Below are positions 35,246-44,077 of a DNA stretch of 64,000 bases, in pieces; the stretch's first letter is position 1; every line of letters starts with the position of its first letter. The notes beneath the pieces were generated by a model. The model was not told where the DNA came from and made no database searches. It worked only from the letters and a program-made list of their open reading frames with translations. Position numbers and translations under genes: made by a program. The DNA lies in the NCBI RefSeq assembly GCF_947179115.1, contig NZ_CAMXCI010000005.1, positions 62,001 to 126,000 of the forward strand, given 5' to 3'. Source of the DNA: Commensalibacter papalotli. GTDB lineage: Bacteria; Pseudomonadota; Alphaproteobacteria; Acetobacterales; Acetobacteraceae.

Positions 35246-36001
35246 TTATATATTCAAAGCCCATTGATAAGCCTCTTGCCATGTATACATACATGGCATA
35301 GGCTCCATGCTTGGTCTTCGAATTAGAATAACAGGAATATGTAATTTTCGAGCTGCACTAATCTTTGCATAAACTGTTTTACCACCAGAATTCTTACTGA
35401 TAATATAATCAATTTGATATTGCTTTAAAAATGCGATTTCATCTGCTTCACTAAATGGCCCTTTAGCCTGAATAAGCTGGGCATTATCAGGGATATATAT
35501 GTCTTCTGGCCTATCAACACTGCGTATCCAATAATGATGCGGTATCTTGCATTCTTTAAAAGTAAGTAGCTCTTTACGCCCAATTGTTACAAAAACATTT
35601 TTAGGATACTGACCTAATGCTGTAACTGCATCTTGTGGGCTGTTAACTTCACACCAAATATCCCCGTTTTCTTTAACCCAAGCTGGTCGTTCTAAACGTA
35701 AAAAAGCAGTATTTGTTATTTGTGCAGCGTGATAAGCATTTCGGGTAATTTGTTGTGCAAAAGGGTGAGTGGCATCGATAATTGCATCTATATGATGATT
35801 TTTAATCCATTCTGCCATTTTTATCATCCCACCAAATCCACCTATTCTTATTTGAACCTGTGGTGGTAAAACTGGATTTTTAGTCACACCAGCCAATGAA
35901 AAAATAATATTAAATTTATCTTGATTAACAGCGTTTTTAGTAAAATTAGAGGCTTCTGTGGTTCCTCCTAATAATAAAATTTTTTTCTGAATTTTATACA
36001 T
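35246..36001 (-). CDS. cobK: Precorrin-6A reductase
   Basis: 251 residues. NADPH-dependent reduction of precorrin-6A to dihydro-precorrin-6X. ILLLGGTTEASNFTKNA gives the nucleotide-binding start; AIIDATHPFAQQITRNA, FLRLERPAW and YIISKNSGG are CobK/CbiJ signatures. It stands alone on the reverse strand between the DUF1348 gene and cobL, with 334 bp to cobL. Confidence 0.95.
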   Translation of the reverse strand: MYKIQKKILLLGGTTEASNFTKNAVNQDKFNIIFSLAGVTKNPVLPPQVQIRIGGFGGMIKMAEWIKNHHIDAIIDATHPFAQQITRNAYHAAQITNTAFLRLERPAWVKENGDIWCEVNSPQDAVTALGQYPKNVFVTIGRKELLTFKECKIPHHYWIRSVDRPEDIYIPDNAQLIQAKGPFSEADEIAFLKQYQIDYIISKNSGGKTVYAKISAARKLHIPVILIRRPSMEPMPCMYTWQEAYQWALNI

Positions 36002-36335
36002 CTATTCAATAACATATCTAGGTAACTATACGTTATAGTAAGCTATATACAAAACGAATACCAGTGTATAAATAAAGAATATAAGCTTTCTAAGAAGAAT
36101 TTATCCCCATATAAGCTGCTTAAATAGCGAATTGGTGATATTTTATAAAATCTGGAAAAATCTTGATTATCCTTTAGCTGACAGTCCAGTTTGGCACAAA
36201 AGACATGAACATATTCTATTAAAAAACATGTTAATATTTTTATTAAGCTATTTTATTAAAAATTAGATAAATAGAATAATACATCATATAAACCATACAT
36301 GTTTTACGTTACAATAAGAGGCGTTTTTATTTGAA
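36002..36335. other. Intergenic region between cobK and cobL
   Basis: AT-rich divergent spacer with no credible ORF. It presumably holds the promoters of both cobK and cobL-E-M. A short palindrome (ACTATA-CGT-TATAGT near 36027) is the only symmetry seen. It contains no B12 box or GCCCCCGCAACTG element, so no cobalamin riboswitch. Confidence 0.5.
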
Positions 36336-37565
36336 ATGAAAAATAATGACTTTGTTAAAGCATTTTTAAGTATTATTGGCATTAGTGAAAATGGTATCGA
36401 TCAAATTTGCCACACCGCAAAAAAACGTATTCAACAAGCTAGCCTAGTTATCGGCGGAAAACGTCACCTTACCCTTGCTGATAGGTTGATAAATGGGGAA
36501 AAACAAACCTGGTCCAATCCAATTCAACACTCTTTACAAGCTATGATAGAAGTAAAACCAAGCCCCGTAGTAATTTTAGCATCCGGAGATCCTTTCTGGT
36601 ATGGTATCGGCCCTCTAGCTATAAATAATTTAACCCATAAAGAATGGGAAAGCTTTCCTGCCATTTCCTCTTATACATTAGCTTGCAATGCACTTGGTTG
36701 GCATGGACAACATATCCAAACGGTTTCTTTATGTGGACGTCCCATAGAAACATTACGTCCTGCCTTAACTCCTTATCGACGATTATTGATCTTATCCGCT
36801 GATTCGCAAACACCCTATCAAATACATCAAAAGCTACAAGAATGGAGCATATCCTATAAAAATTTTTATATTTTAGAAGCTCTTGGTGGGCCTAACGAAA
36901 ATATCCATCATCTTTCTCAAAACACCCCCATCCCTAATAATATCTATCCTTTAAATATGGTTGCGCTTGAATTAGATAATTTTATTCCCTTACCTTTTAC
37001 ACATGGGCGAGAAGATCATTGGTTTAACAATGATGGTCAACTGACAAAGCAAGCTATTCGTTCCAATACGTTATCTGCACTACAACCCTATCCAGGTGCA
37101 TTATTATGGGATATTGGCACTGGGTCTGGCTCTATTGCGATTGAATGGATCTTAAGCCATCCTACTTGTAAAGCAATCGCCATAGAACCACACGCTGATC
37201 GTGCCAAACGTGCAAAAGAAAATGCAGTTGAACTGGGCGTGCCATCCTTACAAATCATTGAAGACAAAGCCCCTGAAGCATTACAGAATTTACCTAGGCC
37301 GAATGCTATTTTTATTGGTGGAGGATTAACCTCACCACAATTACTAGAAACCGTTTGGGACGCTCTACAACCATTGGGAAGGTTAGTCATCAACTCTGTA
37401 ACAATCGAAGGTGATAGCTTACTATTTAAAGCCCAACAAGAATGGGGCGGCGAAATTACTCGCCTCCATATAGAGCATTACGAACCATTGGGGCAATATC
37501 ACGGCTTTAAACCTGCCCGTGCCATTACTCAATATGTTGTTGTCAAACCGGCAGACACACTATGA
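36336..37565 (+). CDS. cobL: Precorrin-6B C5,15-methyltransferase (decarboxylating)
   Basis: 409-residue fusion of a CbiE-like C5 methylase (about 1-215, FLSIIGISENGID, VVILASGDPFWYGIG) and a CbiT-like C15 methylase/decarboxylase (about 225-409, ALLWDIGTGSGSIAIEW). It converts precorrin-6B to precorrin-8X. The stop overlaps the cobE start as ATGA. First gene of the cobL-E-M operon. Confidence 0.96.
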   Translation: MKNNDFVKAFLSIIGISENGIDQICHTAKKRIQQASLVIGGKRHLTLADRLINGEKQTWSNPIQHSLQAMIEVKPSPVVILASGDPFWYGIGPLAINNLTHKEWESFPAISSYTLACNALGWHGQHIQTVSLCGRPIETLRPALTPYRRLLILSADSQTPYQIHQKLQEWSISYKNFYILEALGGPNENIHHLSQNTPIPNNIYPLNMVALELDNFIPLPFTHGREDHWFNNDGQLTKQAIRSNTLSALQPYPGALLWDIGTGSGSIAIEWILSHPTCKAIAIEPHADRAKRAKENAVELGVPSLQIIEDKAPEALQNLPRPNAIFIGGGLTSPQLLETVWDALQPLGRLVINSVTIEGDSLLFKAQQEWGGEITRLHIEHYEPLGQYHGFKPARAITQYVVVKPADTL

Positions 37566-37954
37566 CGCACTTACAACCTGCTATCATCGGCATGGGGTTC
37601 TCCAAAAAAAGCACTGCGATTAATCTAAAAGAAACTTTAGATTGTTTTTTAAAACAACATCAATATACATTAATAACCTTGGCGCTTGCCGCGTTTAAAC
37701 AGCAAGATCAGAATACACTTCAATTGCAAACTCTAATAGATGCTCCTGTGCATTATATTTCCTATGAAACCTTAAAAAATTTGCAACCTCAATGCCAAAG
37801 CTATTCCCCTATGGCAGCACAACATATTGGACTAGGCGCTGTTGCCGAAGCCTGTGTCTTAGCAATGATGGGTCAAAATGATCATTTACTGATCCCTAAA
37901 ATCATTTATAACAAAGTTAGTTTTTCCGTAGCCCTTAAAGGAGACCCTTCATGA
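37562..37954 (+). CDS. cobE: Cobalamin biosynthesis protein CobE (CbiG C-terminal domain-like)
   Basis: 130 residues matching CobE / the C-terminal domain of CbiG: IIGMGFSKKSTAINLKETLD start, LAALAAFKQQDQ-like region, and AEACVLAMMG. Its biochemical role in the aerobic pathway is not settled; a part in ring contraction or intermediate binding is suggested from CbiG. Overlaps cobL and cobM by ATGA on both sides. Confidence 0.88.
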   Translation: MTHLQPAIIGMGFSKKSTAINLKETLDCFLKQHQYTLITLALAAFKQQDQNTLQLQTLIDAPVHYISYETLKNLQPQCQSYSPMAAQHIGLGAVAEACVLAMMGQNDHLLIPKIIYNKVSFSVALKGDPS

Positions 37955-38706
37955 CTGTTCATTTCATTGGTGCTGGCCCTGGTGCTGTGGATTTATTAAC
38001 CCTACGTGGGCATAAAATCCTTTCTGAAAGTTCTATATGCCTCTATGCAGGATCTATTGTCCCCAAGGAAATGTTAGATTTCTGCCCTTCCGATGCCACT
38101 TTGATTGACACAGCTCCACTAAATCTTGATCAAATTGAAGCAGAATATATCAAAGCGCATAAAGCAGGCCAAGATATTGCTCGCCTTCATTCTGGAGATC
38201 TGTCCGTTTATAGTGCCGTTTCTGAGCAAATCCGCCGTCTGCAAAAGCATAATATTCCCTATACCTTAACGCCTGGTGTTCCCGCTTTTGCCGCCGCTGC
38301 TGCTTTGATAGAAAAAGAACTTACAGTACCAGAAGTCGCTCAATCTGTGGTAATAACCCGCATTTCAGGCAGAGCTTCAACCATGCCTGCATCTGAAACT
38401 TTAGAAAACTTTGCCAAAACAGGTTGCACCTTGGTTTTACACTTGGCAATTCATCGTCTAGAGGAAATCGTTGAACGCTTAGTCCCATTTTATGGAACAG
38501 ATTGTCCTGTTGTAATTGCCGCCAGAGTCACTTGGGAAAATGAACAGATTTTAAAGGGAACCCTCGGCACGATACTTGAGCAGTTCAACCAACAACCTAT
38601 CGAGCGCACTGCTCTGATTATGGTAGGGCGTGCTTTACATGATCAACATGTAACCGAAAGTGCGCTATATAGTATCGAATATCAACGACGGTTTAAAGTT
38701 ATTTAA
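37951..38706 (+). CDS. cobM: Precorrin-4 C11-methyltransferase
   Basis: 251-residue tetrapyrrole methylase converting precorrin-4 to precorrin-5. VHFIGAGPGAVDLLTLRGHKIL, CLYAGSIVPKEMLDFCP, LHSGDLSVYSAVSEQIRRL and TLTPGVPAFAAAAALIEKELTVPEV are CobM/CbiF hallmarks. It starts within the cobE stop. Confidence 0.96.
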   Translation: MTVHFIGAGPGAVDLLTLRGHKILSESSICLYAGSIVPKEMLDFCPSDATLIDTAPLNLDQIEAEYIKAHKAGQDIARLHSGDLSVYSAVSEQIRRLQKHNIPYTLTPGVPAFAAAAALIEKELTVPEVAQSVVITRISGRASTMPASETLENFAKTGCTLVLHLAIHRLEEIVERLVPFYGTDCPVVIAARVTWENEQILKGTLGTILEQFNQQPIERTALIMVGRALHDQHVTESALYSIEYQRRFKVI

Positions 38707-38828
38707 AAAGTAAAAGTTGCAAGTTTTTATTGATAAATTTGAAAAAACACTAGGATATACTACTTGTTTTGTAATCAACACAACAAAGTAACCTGTTTTT
38801 ATTTTTTCAAATTAATAGGATAGCAAAA

Positions 38829-39279
38829 ATGATTACTTACTGGCACATGCAAATGCACCCTGATGATACATCCTATGCTGATAAATATCTTTGTAGCATT
38901 CTCGAACATAATAAATTTATAGTTCTAGGCCAATGGGAAAAGGGAAAAAGGGGAAATTGCTATATCACAATTCAAGAATGATATGTCTATAAACGATATA
39001 GTAGCAATAAAAAATGATGCTAGATTAATAGCATTAGTTCAAATCATCGGTGGAGCATATGAGCTACATGAAGATGAAGATTCGAAGACAAAATGGATTG
39101 TACATAGACGACCAATTAGAGTTCTAGATTGCGAGCTGTGGGGAGAAAAATTACCACAACCAAGAGGAACTCTGGAAAAAGGTGCTAATAGTGATGCCGA
39201 TACTACAAAAGTCATAAAAGAGTGGCATGAACGTGTAGAGGAAAACCTTAAAAAACGAGAGATACCAACATCCGTTTGA
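38829..39279 (+). pseudogene. Frameshifted gene, PUA/EVE-like accessory protein
   Basis: ATG 38829 opens a frame (MITYWHMQMHPDDTSYADKY, then FIVLGQWEKGK) that stops at 38979. The +1 frame carries on with GEIAISQFKNDMSINDIVAIK and continues to 39279, ending in KVIKEWHERVEENLKKRE. Together they read as one protein of about 149 residues. The shift lies in a homopolymer-rich stretch (38936-38953, runs of G and A). The order W-hydrophobic start, FKNxMxxxDIVAIKNG-like block and ALVQIIGG strand recalls PUA/EVE-type modified-base-binding domains; this assignment is tentative. Confidence 0.7.
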
Positions 39280-39289
39280 ATCTAAAATA

Positions 39290-40378
39290 TCAAGATAAAT
39301 GAATACCATTCGCCACTATACCATGGCATTGTCCTTGCCGATCAAATAAAAGTATTTCTAACTTTATTGAGACAGGAACAAGCACTTGCTGAGCTATTTT
39401 AAACGCTTTCCCAGCAACAAAATCCCCCAAAGGTATTTTCCCTTGACATAAGAAAAATACCTCAGCCGTTGTATTGGCTTTTCTTATCTGAGATACTAGA
39501 TCTTCATCAGCACCAAGCTGTACCACCCATTCAACTAGCAAGTTCAGATCCACAGAGGAACGTTTAGAGTGTAAATCCAAATGCCCTTGGGCGAGTTTAG
39601 TCATTTTCGCAACCCCGCCAGCCAATGTTAGCTTTTTCACAGGATGGGTTTTAATATATTTTAAAACTCCACCTGCAAAATCACCCATTTCTATCAAAGC
39701 ACTTTCAGGAGCATCGTACAGTTTTTGCGCAGCTCTTTCCGATACATTGCCTGTCGAAGCAATTAAATGATCTATTCCCTCTGCACGTGCTACATCAATC
39801 CCACGATGAATACTGGCAATCCATGCCGCACAAGAAAACGGCACAACAATTCCTGTCGTCCCTAGAATAGACAGCCCACCCAAGATTCCCAAACGCGGAT
39901 TCATTGTCTTTAGGGCAATTTCTTTACCATTCGTCACTCCAATGGTCACCTCAGCATCGGGATCAGCTGTAATTTCTGCCAAAGCATTGCAAATCATTTG
40001 TCTGGGCACAGGGTTAATTGCAGGCTCACCAACAGCCAAAGGTAATCCAGGTTTAGTAATCGTACCAACACCCTCACCTGCTTTAAAAACAATACCTTCA
40101 CCTTTGGCTATCTTTTTAATTTGCACTATAATTTCTGCGCCGTGTGTGACATCAGGATCATCACCTGCATCCTTAATCACCGATGCAATCGCACAATTGG
40201 CACTAATAATTTCTTTTTTTAACAGAAAAAAAGTAACTTTTTTACCTTGTGGCAGGGTAATCTCTACACAATCCAAGAAAAAACCATTATGTATGGCATG
40301 ATAAGCAGCTTTGGCAGCAGCTGTTGCACAAGCTCCCGTTGTCCATCCATATCGTAATTGTTTATTCTCTTGGTTCAT
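39290..40378 (-). CDS. cbiD: CbiD, C1-methyltransferase of corrin synthesis
   Basis: 362 residues starting with the diagnostic LRYGWTTGACATAAAKAA, plus VIKDAGDDPDVTHGAEI and ASTGNVSERAAQKLYD. CbiD catalyses C1 methylation of cobalt-precorrin-5B in the anaerobic pathway. Here all other pathway enzymes are the aerobic type and no cobF is visible, so CbiD probably fills the CobF step. A similar cbiD-for-cobF arrangement is known from Pseudomonas aeruginosa. It is divergent from cobB with 22 bases between start codons. Confidence 0.93.
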   Translation of the reverse strand: MNQENKQLRYGWTTGACATAAAKAAYHAIHNGFFLDCVEITLPQGKKVTFFLLKKEIISANCAIASVIKDAGDDPDVTHGAEIIVQIKKIAKGEGIVFKAGEGVGTITKPGLPLAVGEPAINPVPRQMICNALAEITADPDAEVTIGVTNGKEIALKTMNPRLGILGGLSILGTTGIVVPFSCAAWIASIHRGIDVARAEGIDHLIASTGNVSERAAQKLYDAPESALIEMGDFAGGVLKYIKTHPVKKLTLAGGVAKMTKLAQGHLDLHSKRSSVDLNLLVEWVVQLGADEDLVSQIRKANTTAEVFFLCQGKIPLGDFVAGKAFKIAQQVLVPVSIKLEILLFDRQGQCHGIVANGIHLS

Positions 40379-40400
40379 TTAATTTCCTATAAAGCAAACT

Positions 40401-41717
40401 ATGACGCATTCTGAACAAAACGCAAAGGGGTTCATTATCGCTGCCCCGAAATCTGCCAGTGGCAAAACCACAATCACCTTGGGGTTACTGACTGCCTTGC
40501 GACGCAGAAATATCAAAGTACATGCGGCAAAATCAGGGCCAGATTATATTGATCCCGCCTTTCATAGTGTTGCAACACAAGCCACCTCTTTTAATCTAGA
40601 TAGCTGGGCAATGCCACCTGATTTACTGGATTATCTTTTTGCTTCTACGCTTAACGATACTGACATAACCATCATAGAATCATCAATGGGGTTTTTTGAC
40701 GGTATTGAAACTGAAAATGGCAAACGCGGTTGTGGAGCAGATTTAGCAGAACGTTATAAACTGCCTGTTATTTTAGTAATGGACGTTACAGGACAAGCTC
40801 AATCTGCTGCTGCTATTGCTTATGGGTTTGCCAATATTAATCCAAATATTCAAGTCAAAGGGGTTATTTTAAATAATGTTGCCTCTCCTCGCCACCTTGC
40901 CAGCACCGAGGCCGCACTAAAACGCATTCATATTCCTGTGCTGGGATCAATTCCACGCGATCCATCTTTGCATTTGCCTGCACGACATTTAGGGTTAATT
41001 CAAGCCGAAGAACATCATGATTTAGATCAACATTTAAATCACCTTGCTGATATTGCCGAACAACATATTAATATTAACGCATTACTCAATCTTGATACGA
41101 CAATTACTATTCCTAAAACTTCACCCGTTACTGCCTTACTACCACTCGGACAGCATATCGCCATTGCCAAAGATATCGCTTTTAGTTTTATCTATCCACA
41201 TATTCTTGATGGATGGATAAACCAAGGAGCAAACATTCACTTTTTTTCTCCTATGAATAACGAAGCTCCACCCGAGCACTGTGATGTTTGCTGGCTTCCT
41301 GGAGGCTATCCTGAACTTTATGCAGGGCAACTTGCAAATCAAACACACTTCATCCAAGGTATGCAGCATTTTTCCCTTACACGTCCTGTACACGGTGAAT
41401 GCGGAGGCTATATGGTGATGGGAAATAGGTTAGTTGATAAAGATGGTGTTTCTCATCACATGCTGGGGCTATTAAGCCATTCATGTAGCTATGAAAAACG
41501 TAAGATGCATCTGGGCTATCGTAAGGCAACCCTGAATACACCTAAACAAGAATTGATCCACGGGCATGAGTTTCATTATGCCACTGTTATTGACCCTGGG
41601 CATGATCTTGCTTATGCTACGCTTACCGACGGCACAGGAAACCCTATTGGGGCAGAGGGTGGACGGCGAAACCATATTACAGGCTGTTTTTTCCATAGTA
41701 TTGCATTACAACCATGA
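40401..41717 (+). CDS. cobB: Hydrogenobyrinic acid a,c-diamide synthase
   Basis: 438 residues. Amidates the a and c carboxylates of hydrogenobyrinic acid (or cobyrinic acid), just before cobalt insertion in the aerobic route. P-loop APKSASGKTTI (about 14-24), SSMGFFDGIE, DVTGQAQSAAAI, and the glutaminase triad region GECGGYMVMG with HSIALQP at the end. Stop overlaps cobT by ATGA. Confidence 0.96.
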   Translation: MTHSEQNAKGFIIAAPKSASGKTTITLGLLTALRRRNIKVHAAKSGPDYIDPAFHSVATQATSFNLDSWAMPPDLLDYLFASTLNDTDITIIESSMGFFDGIETENGKRGCGADLAERYKLPVILVMDVTGQAQSAAAIAYGFANINPNIQVKGVILNNVASPRHLASTEAALKRIHIPVLGSIPRDPSLHLPARHLGLIQAEEHHDLDQHLNHLADIAEQHININALLNLDTTITIPKTSPVTALLPLGQHIAIAKDIAFSFIYPHILDGWINQGANIHFFSPMNNEAPPEHCDVCWLPGGYPELYAGQLANQTHFIQGMQHFSLTRPVHGECGGYMVMGNRLVDKDGVSHHMLGLLSHSCSYEKRKMHLGYRKATLNTPKQELIHGHEFHYATVIDPGHDLAYATLTDGTGNPIGAEGGRRNHITGCFFHSIALQP

Positions 41718-42733
41718 AAAATTTTGAAACATTAGATCAATTACGCCAAGCATGTACCGAGCTACCTGCTAAGGATGACGCTAGCGAACAAGCGACCTAT
41801 AAACGTCAGGCAACTTTATTGAAACCCCCTGGAAGTCTGGGCGAATTAGAAAACCTTGTTGGATGGTTAGCTGCATGGCAAAAAAAGTCTATACCAACCT
41901 TGGATCGTATTTGTATCATCATTTTCGCTGGTAATCACGGTGTTACAGCGGAAAACGTTACCCCTTATCATTCAAATATTACTGAAATGATGATTGCCCA
42001 AATTAATCAAGGGGGGGCTGCTATTAATCAACTTGCAAAAAATGCCAACGTAGAATTGCGCGTTATTCCCGTCAATAATTTAGACCCTACAGAGAATATT
42101 TGCCAAGCACCAGCGATGACAGAAAAACAGTTTTTACAAGCCGTTAAAGCTGGATACAACGCAGTGACCCCTAATATTGACTTACTTTGTTTAGGTGAAG
42201 TCGGCATTGGGAATACTACTATTGCCGCAGCACTCAGTGCAGCTTTATATGGTGGAGATGGGGCTCAATGGGTCAGCAAAGGTACAAGCACGGCAACAGA
42301 ACATACAGATAACAAGCAAAAAGCTGTTGATAAAGCTCTTGCTTTGCATGAGACAGCTCTTGGTGATCCTCTAGAAGTTTGTCGACGTTTGGGTGGGTAC
42401 GAGCATGCAGCGCTATTCGGTGCAGTGTTGGCCGCCCGTCATTTAAACATCCCTGTTTTACTGGATGGATTTGTTTGCACAGCAGCCGTTGCCGCATTGC
42501 AAAAATTAAATCAAACAGGGTTGGAACATACCAAAATTAGCCACCTTTCTGCTGAAAAAGGGCATTTATTACTGGCTGGTAATCTGGGGCTTTACCCTCT
42601 GATCGCCTTTAATATGCGTCTGGGAGAAGGAACAGGTGCAGCAACCATTATTCCGATTTTAAAAGGGGCTTTGGCTTGTTATACAGGCATGAACAGTTTC
42701 AAAGATGCTGGTCTCCCCCCTCCTCAAGTATGA
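41714..42733 (+). CDS. cobT: Nicotinate-nucleotide:dimethylbenzimidazole phosphoribosyltransferase
   Basis: 339 residues, called CobU in Pseudomonas. Makes alpha-ribazole phosphate from the lower-ligand base. KPPGSLGELENLVGWLAAWQ, FAGNHGV, EVGIGNTTIAAAL, GYEHAALFGAVLAA and the active-site region NMRLGEGTGAA are family-defining. Overlaps cobS at ATGA, so cobB-cobT-cobS is one operon. Confidence 0.96.
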   Translation: MKNFETLDQLRQACTELPAKDDASEQATYKRQATLLKPPGSLGELENLVGWLAAWQKKSIPTLDRICIIIFAGNHGVTAENVTPYHSNITEMMIAQINQGGAAINQLAKNANVELRVIPVNNLDPTENICQAPAMTEKQFLQAVKAGYNAVTPNIDLLCLGEVGIGNTTIAAALSAALYGGDGAQWVSKGTSTATEHTDNKQKAVDKALALHETALGDPLEVCRRLGGYEHAALFGAVLAARHLNIPVLLDGFVCTAAVAALQKLNQTGLEHTKISHLSAEKGHLLLAGNLGLYPLIAFNMRLGEGTGAATIIPILKGALACYTGMNSFKDAGLPPPQV

Positions 42734-43506
42734 TAATAGTTCTAAGAAAAATTCACGCTGATCTTTATTGTGGGCTATCTTTTTTTACACGCCTACCCGT
42801 CCAATGGCTTTATCGGTCAGACTTTCCATTCTCTTTTGGTCGTGCCATTTGGACATGGCCGTGGATAGGCTTAATTATTGGCTTAATTATCAGCATTATT
42901 TTTAAACTTACTTGCCATCTTATTCCTTCCGCTTGGATTATTGCTTTCCTGATTTTAGGGATTCAATTTTTGCTTACTGGTGGATTGCATGAAGATGGCT
43001 TGGCCGATATGGCCGATGGATTTGGCGGGGGCAAAAATAAGGAGCATAAACTAGAAATTATGCGAGATAGCCGTTTAGGCAGCTATGGAGTTTTAACTTT
43101 ATTTATTATATTAGGTTTGCAAGTTAGTGCATTATCTTTTCTAGCACGCTATAATACAACATATGCTACGATGGTTTTAATCATTACGGCCGTTCTTTCG
43201 CGCATTTCAATCTTATTACCAATTTGTTGCAGTCAACCTGCGCGTTATAACGGACTTGCCAGTTCGTTAGTTAATATTCCTCGCTCCTCTATCCTCATCG
43301 CCATTTTATCAACATTACTCCTTATTTTCGCATTAACTCCATGGATGGCAGCAATAGTTTATATAATACTATCAGCACTTATCTCTGCTGGAATCACGCT
43401 ATACACACAAAAACATATTGAGGGTTATACAGGCGATATTTTGGGGGCGATACAAACGCTTGTTGCTACTGGTATTTTAATTACCAGCACAATTTTTACA
43501 GTTTAA
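42730..43506 (+). CDS. cobS: Adenosylcobinamide-GDP ribazoletransferase (cobalamin synthase)
   Basis: 258 residues from ATG 42730, which overlaps the cobT stop; the frame is open 18 codons further upstream but inside cobT. Polytopic membrane enzyme joining AdoCbi-GDP to alpha-ribazole (phosphate). LSFFTRLPVQ, GGLHEDGLADMADGFGGGKNKEHKLEIMRDSRLGSYG holds the conserved Asp-rich site. Called CobV in Pseudomonas. Its end overlaps the convergent phosphatase by 11 bases. Confidence 0.95.
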   Translation: MIIVLRKIHADLYCGLSFFTRLPVQWLYRSDFPFSFGRAIWTWPWIGLIIGLIISIIFKLTCHLIPSAWIIAFLILGIQFLLTGGLHEDGLADMADGFGGGKNKEHKLEIMRDSRLGSYGVLTLFIILGLQVSALSFLARYNTTYATMVLIITAVLSRISILLPICCSQPARYNGLASSLVNIPRSSILIAILSTLLLIFALTPWMAAIVYIILSALISAGITLYTQKHIEGYTGDILGAIQTLVATGILITSTIFTV

Positions 43507-44056
43507 AATCAAAGATTTCTAATTTGCCAAACTCGGGTAACTCTCCTAGCAACTCTACAGATTTACCAAGAGCAACTTGTCGTAATAACCGTAATGGGCC
43601 TGCATGTGAGACAATCAATACATTTTCTTGTTTTTGTTGAATTTCTGTCCAAAGCTCTAACACTCTATCAAAGAGAATTTGTCCACTTTCACCGCCAGGA
43701 ACCTGCCATTCCCAAGGTGTTTGAGCCCAATCATCAATTAATTCTTTTGGTAAATCATCCCATAGTTTTCCTTCCCAATGGCCAAAATGAAACTCAAGTA
43801 AACGGTTATCTGTTTTACAAAAAAGTTGATATTTTTCGGCTATTTTTTGTGCCAATTTTAAGCATCGAGATAAAGGGGAAGCATAAATTGTTATATTTTG
43901 AAAATTATCAGGTAAAATAGCATATTGCTCCCAATGTTCTTTCAAAGGAACATCCATATGCCCATAACATAAACCCACAGGAACATCGACAGGAGGATGA
44001 CGCATAAGCCCAATTTTATAACAGACTTGTTTTTTTCTAATATTCATATCAGTCAT
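43496..44056 (-). CDS. cobC: Histidine-phosphatase family protein, probable alpha-ribazole phosphatase
   Basis: 186 residues. LMRHPPVDVPVGLCYGHMDVPL contains the RH phospho-His motif (RHG in most relatives, RHP here), with FGHWEGKLWDDLP and SHAGPLRLL carrying the second catalytic His. The family includes CobC, which removes the phosphate from alpha-ribazole phosphate or adenosylcobalamin phosphate. Position beside cobT-cobS supports that role over a general phosphatase. The gene lies 21 bases downstream of the small membrane protein at 44078. Confidence 0.8.
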   Translation of the reverse strand: MTDMNIRKKQVCYKIGLMRHPPVDVPVGLCYGHMDVPLKEHWEQYAILPDNFQNITIYASPLSRCLKLAQKIAEKYQLFCKTDNRLLEFHFGHWEGKLWDDLPKELIDDWAQTPWEWQVPGGESGQILFDRVLELWTEIQQKQENVLIVSHAGPLRLLRQVALGKSVELLGELPEFGKLEIFDFKL

Positions 44057-44077
44057 TATATATTAAAATCACATAAT

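Noticed and set aside
36002..36335. Cobalamin riboswitch upstream of cobL
   Set aside because: Checked for the GCCCCCGCAACTG core and the B12 box; neither is present.
38936..38953. Programmed ribosomal frameshifting in the split gene
   Set aside because: The required shift is +1, while the A/G run resembles a -1 slippery site at best, and no downstream pseudoknot or stimulatory SD is visible. Not excluded.
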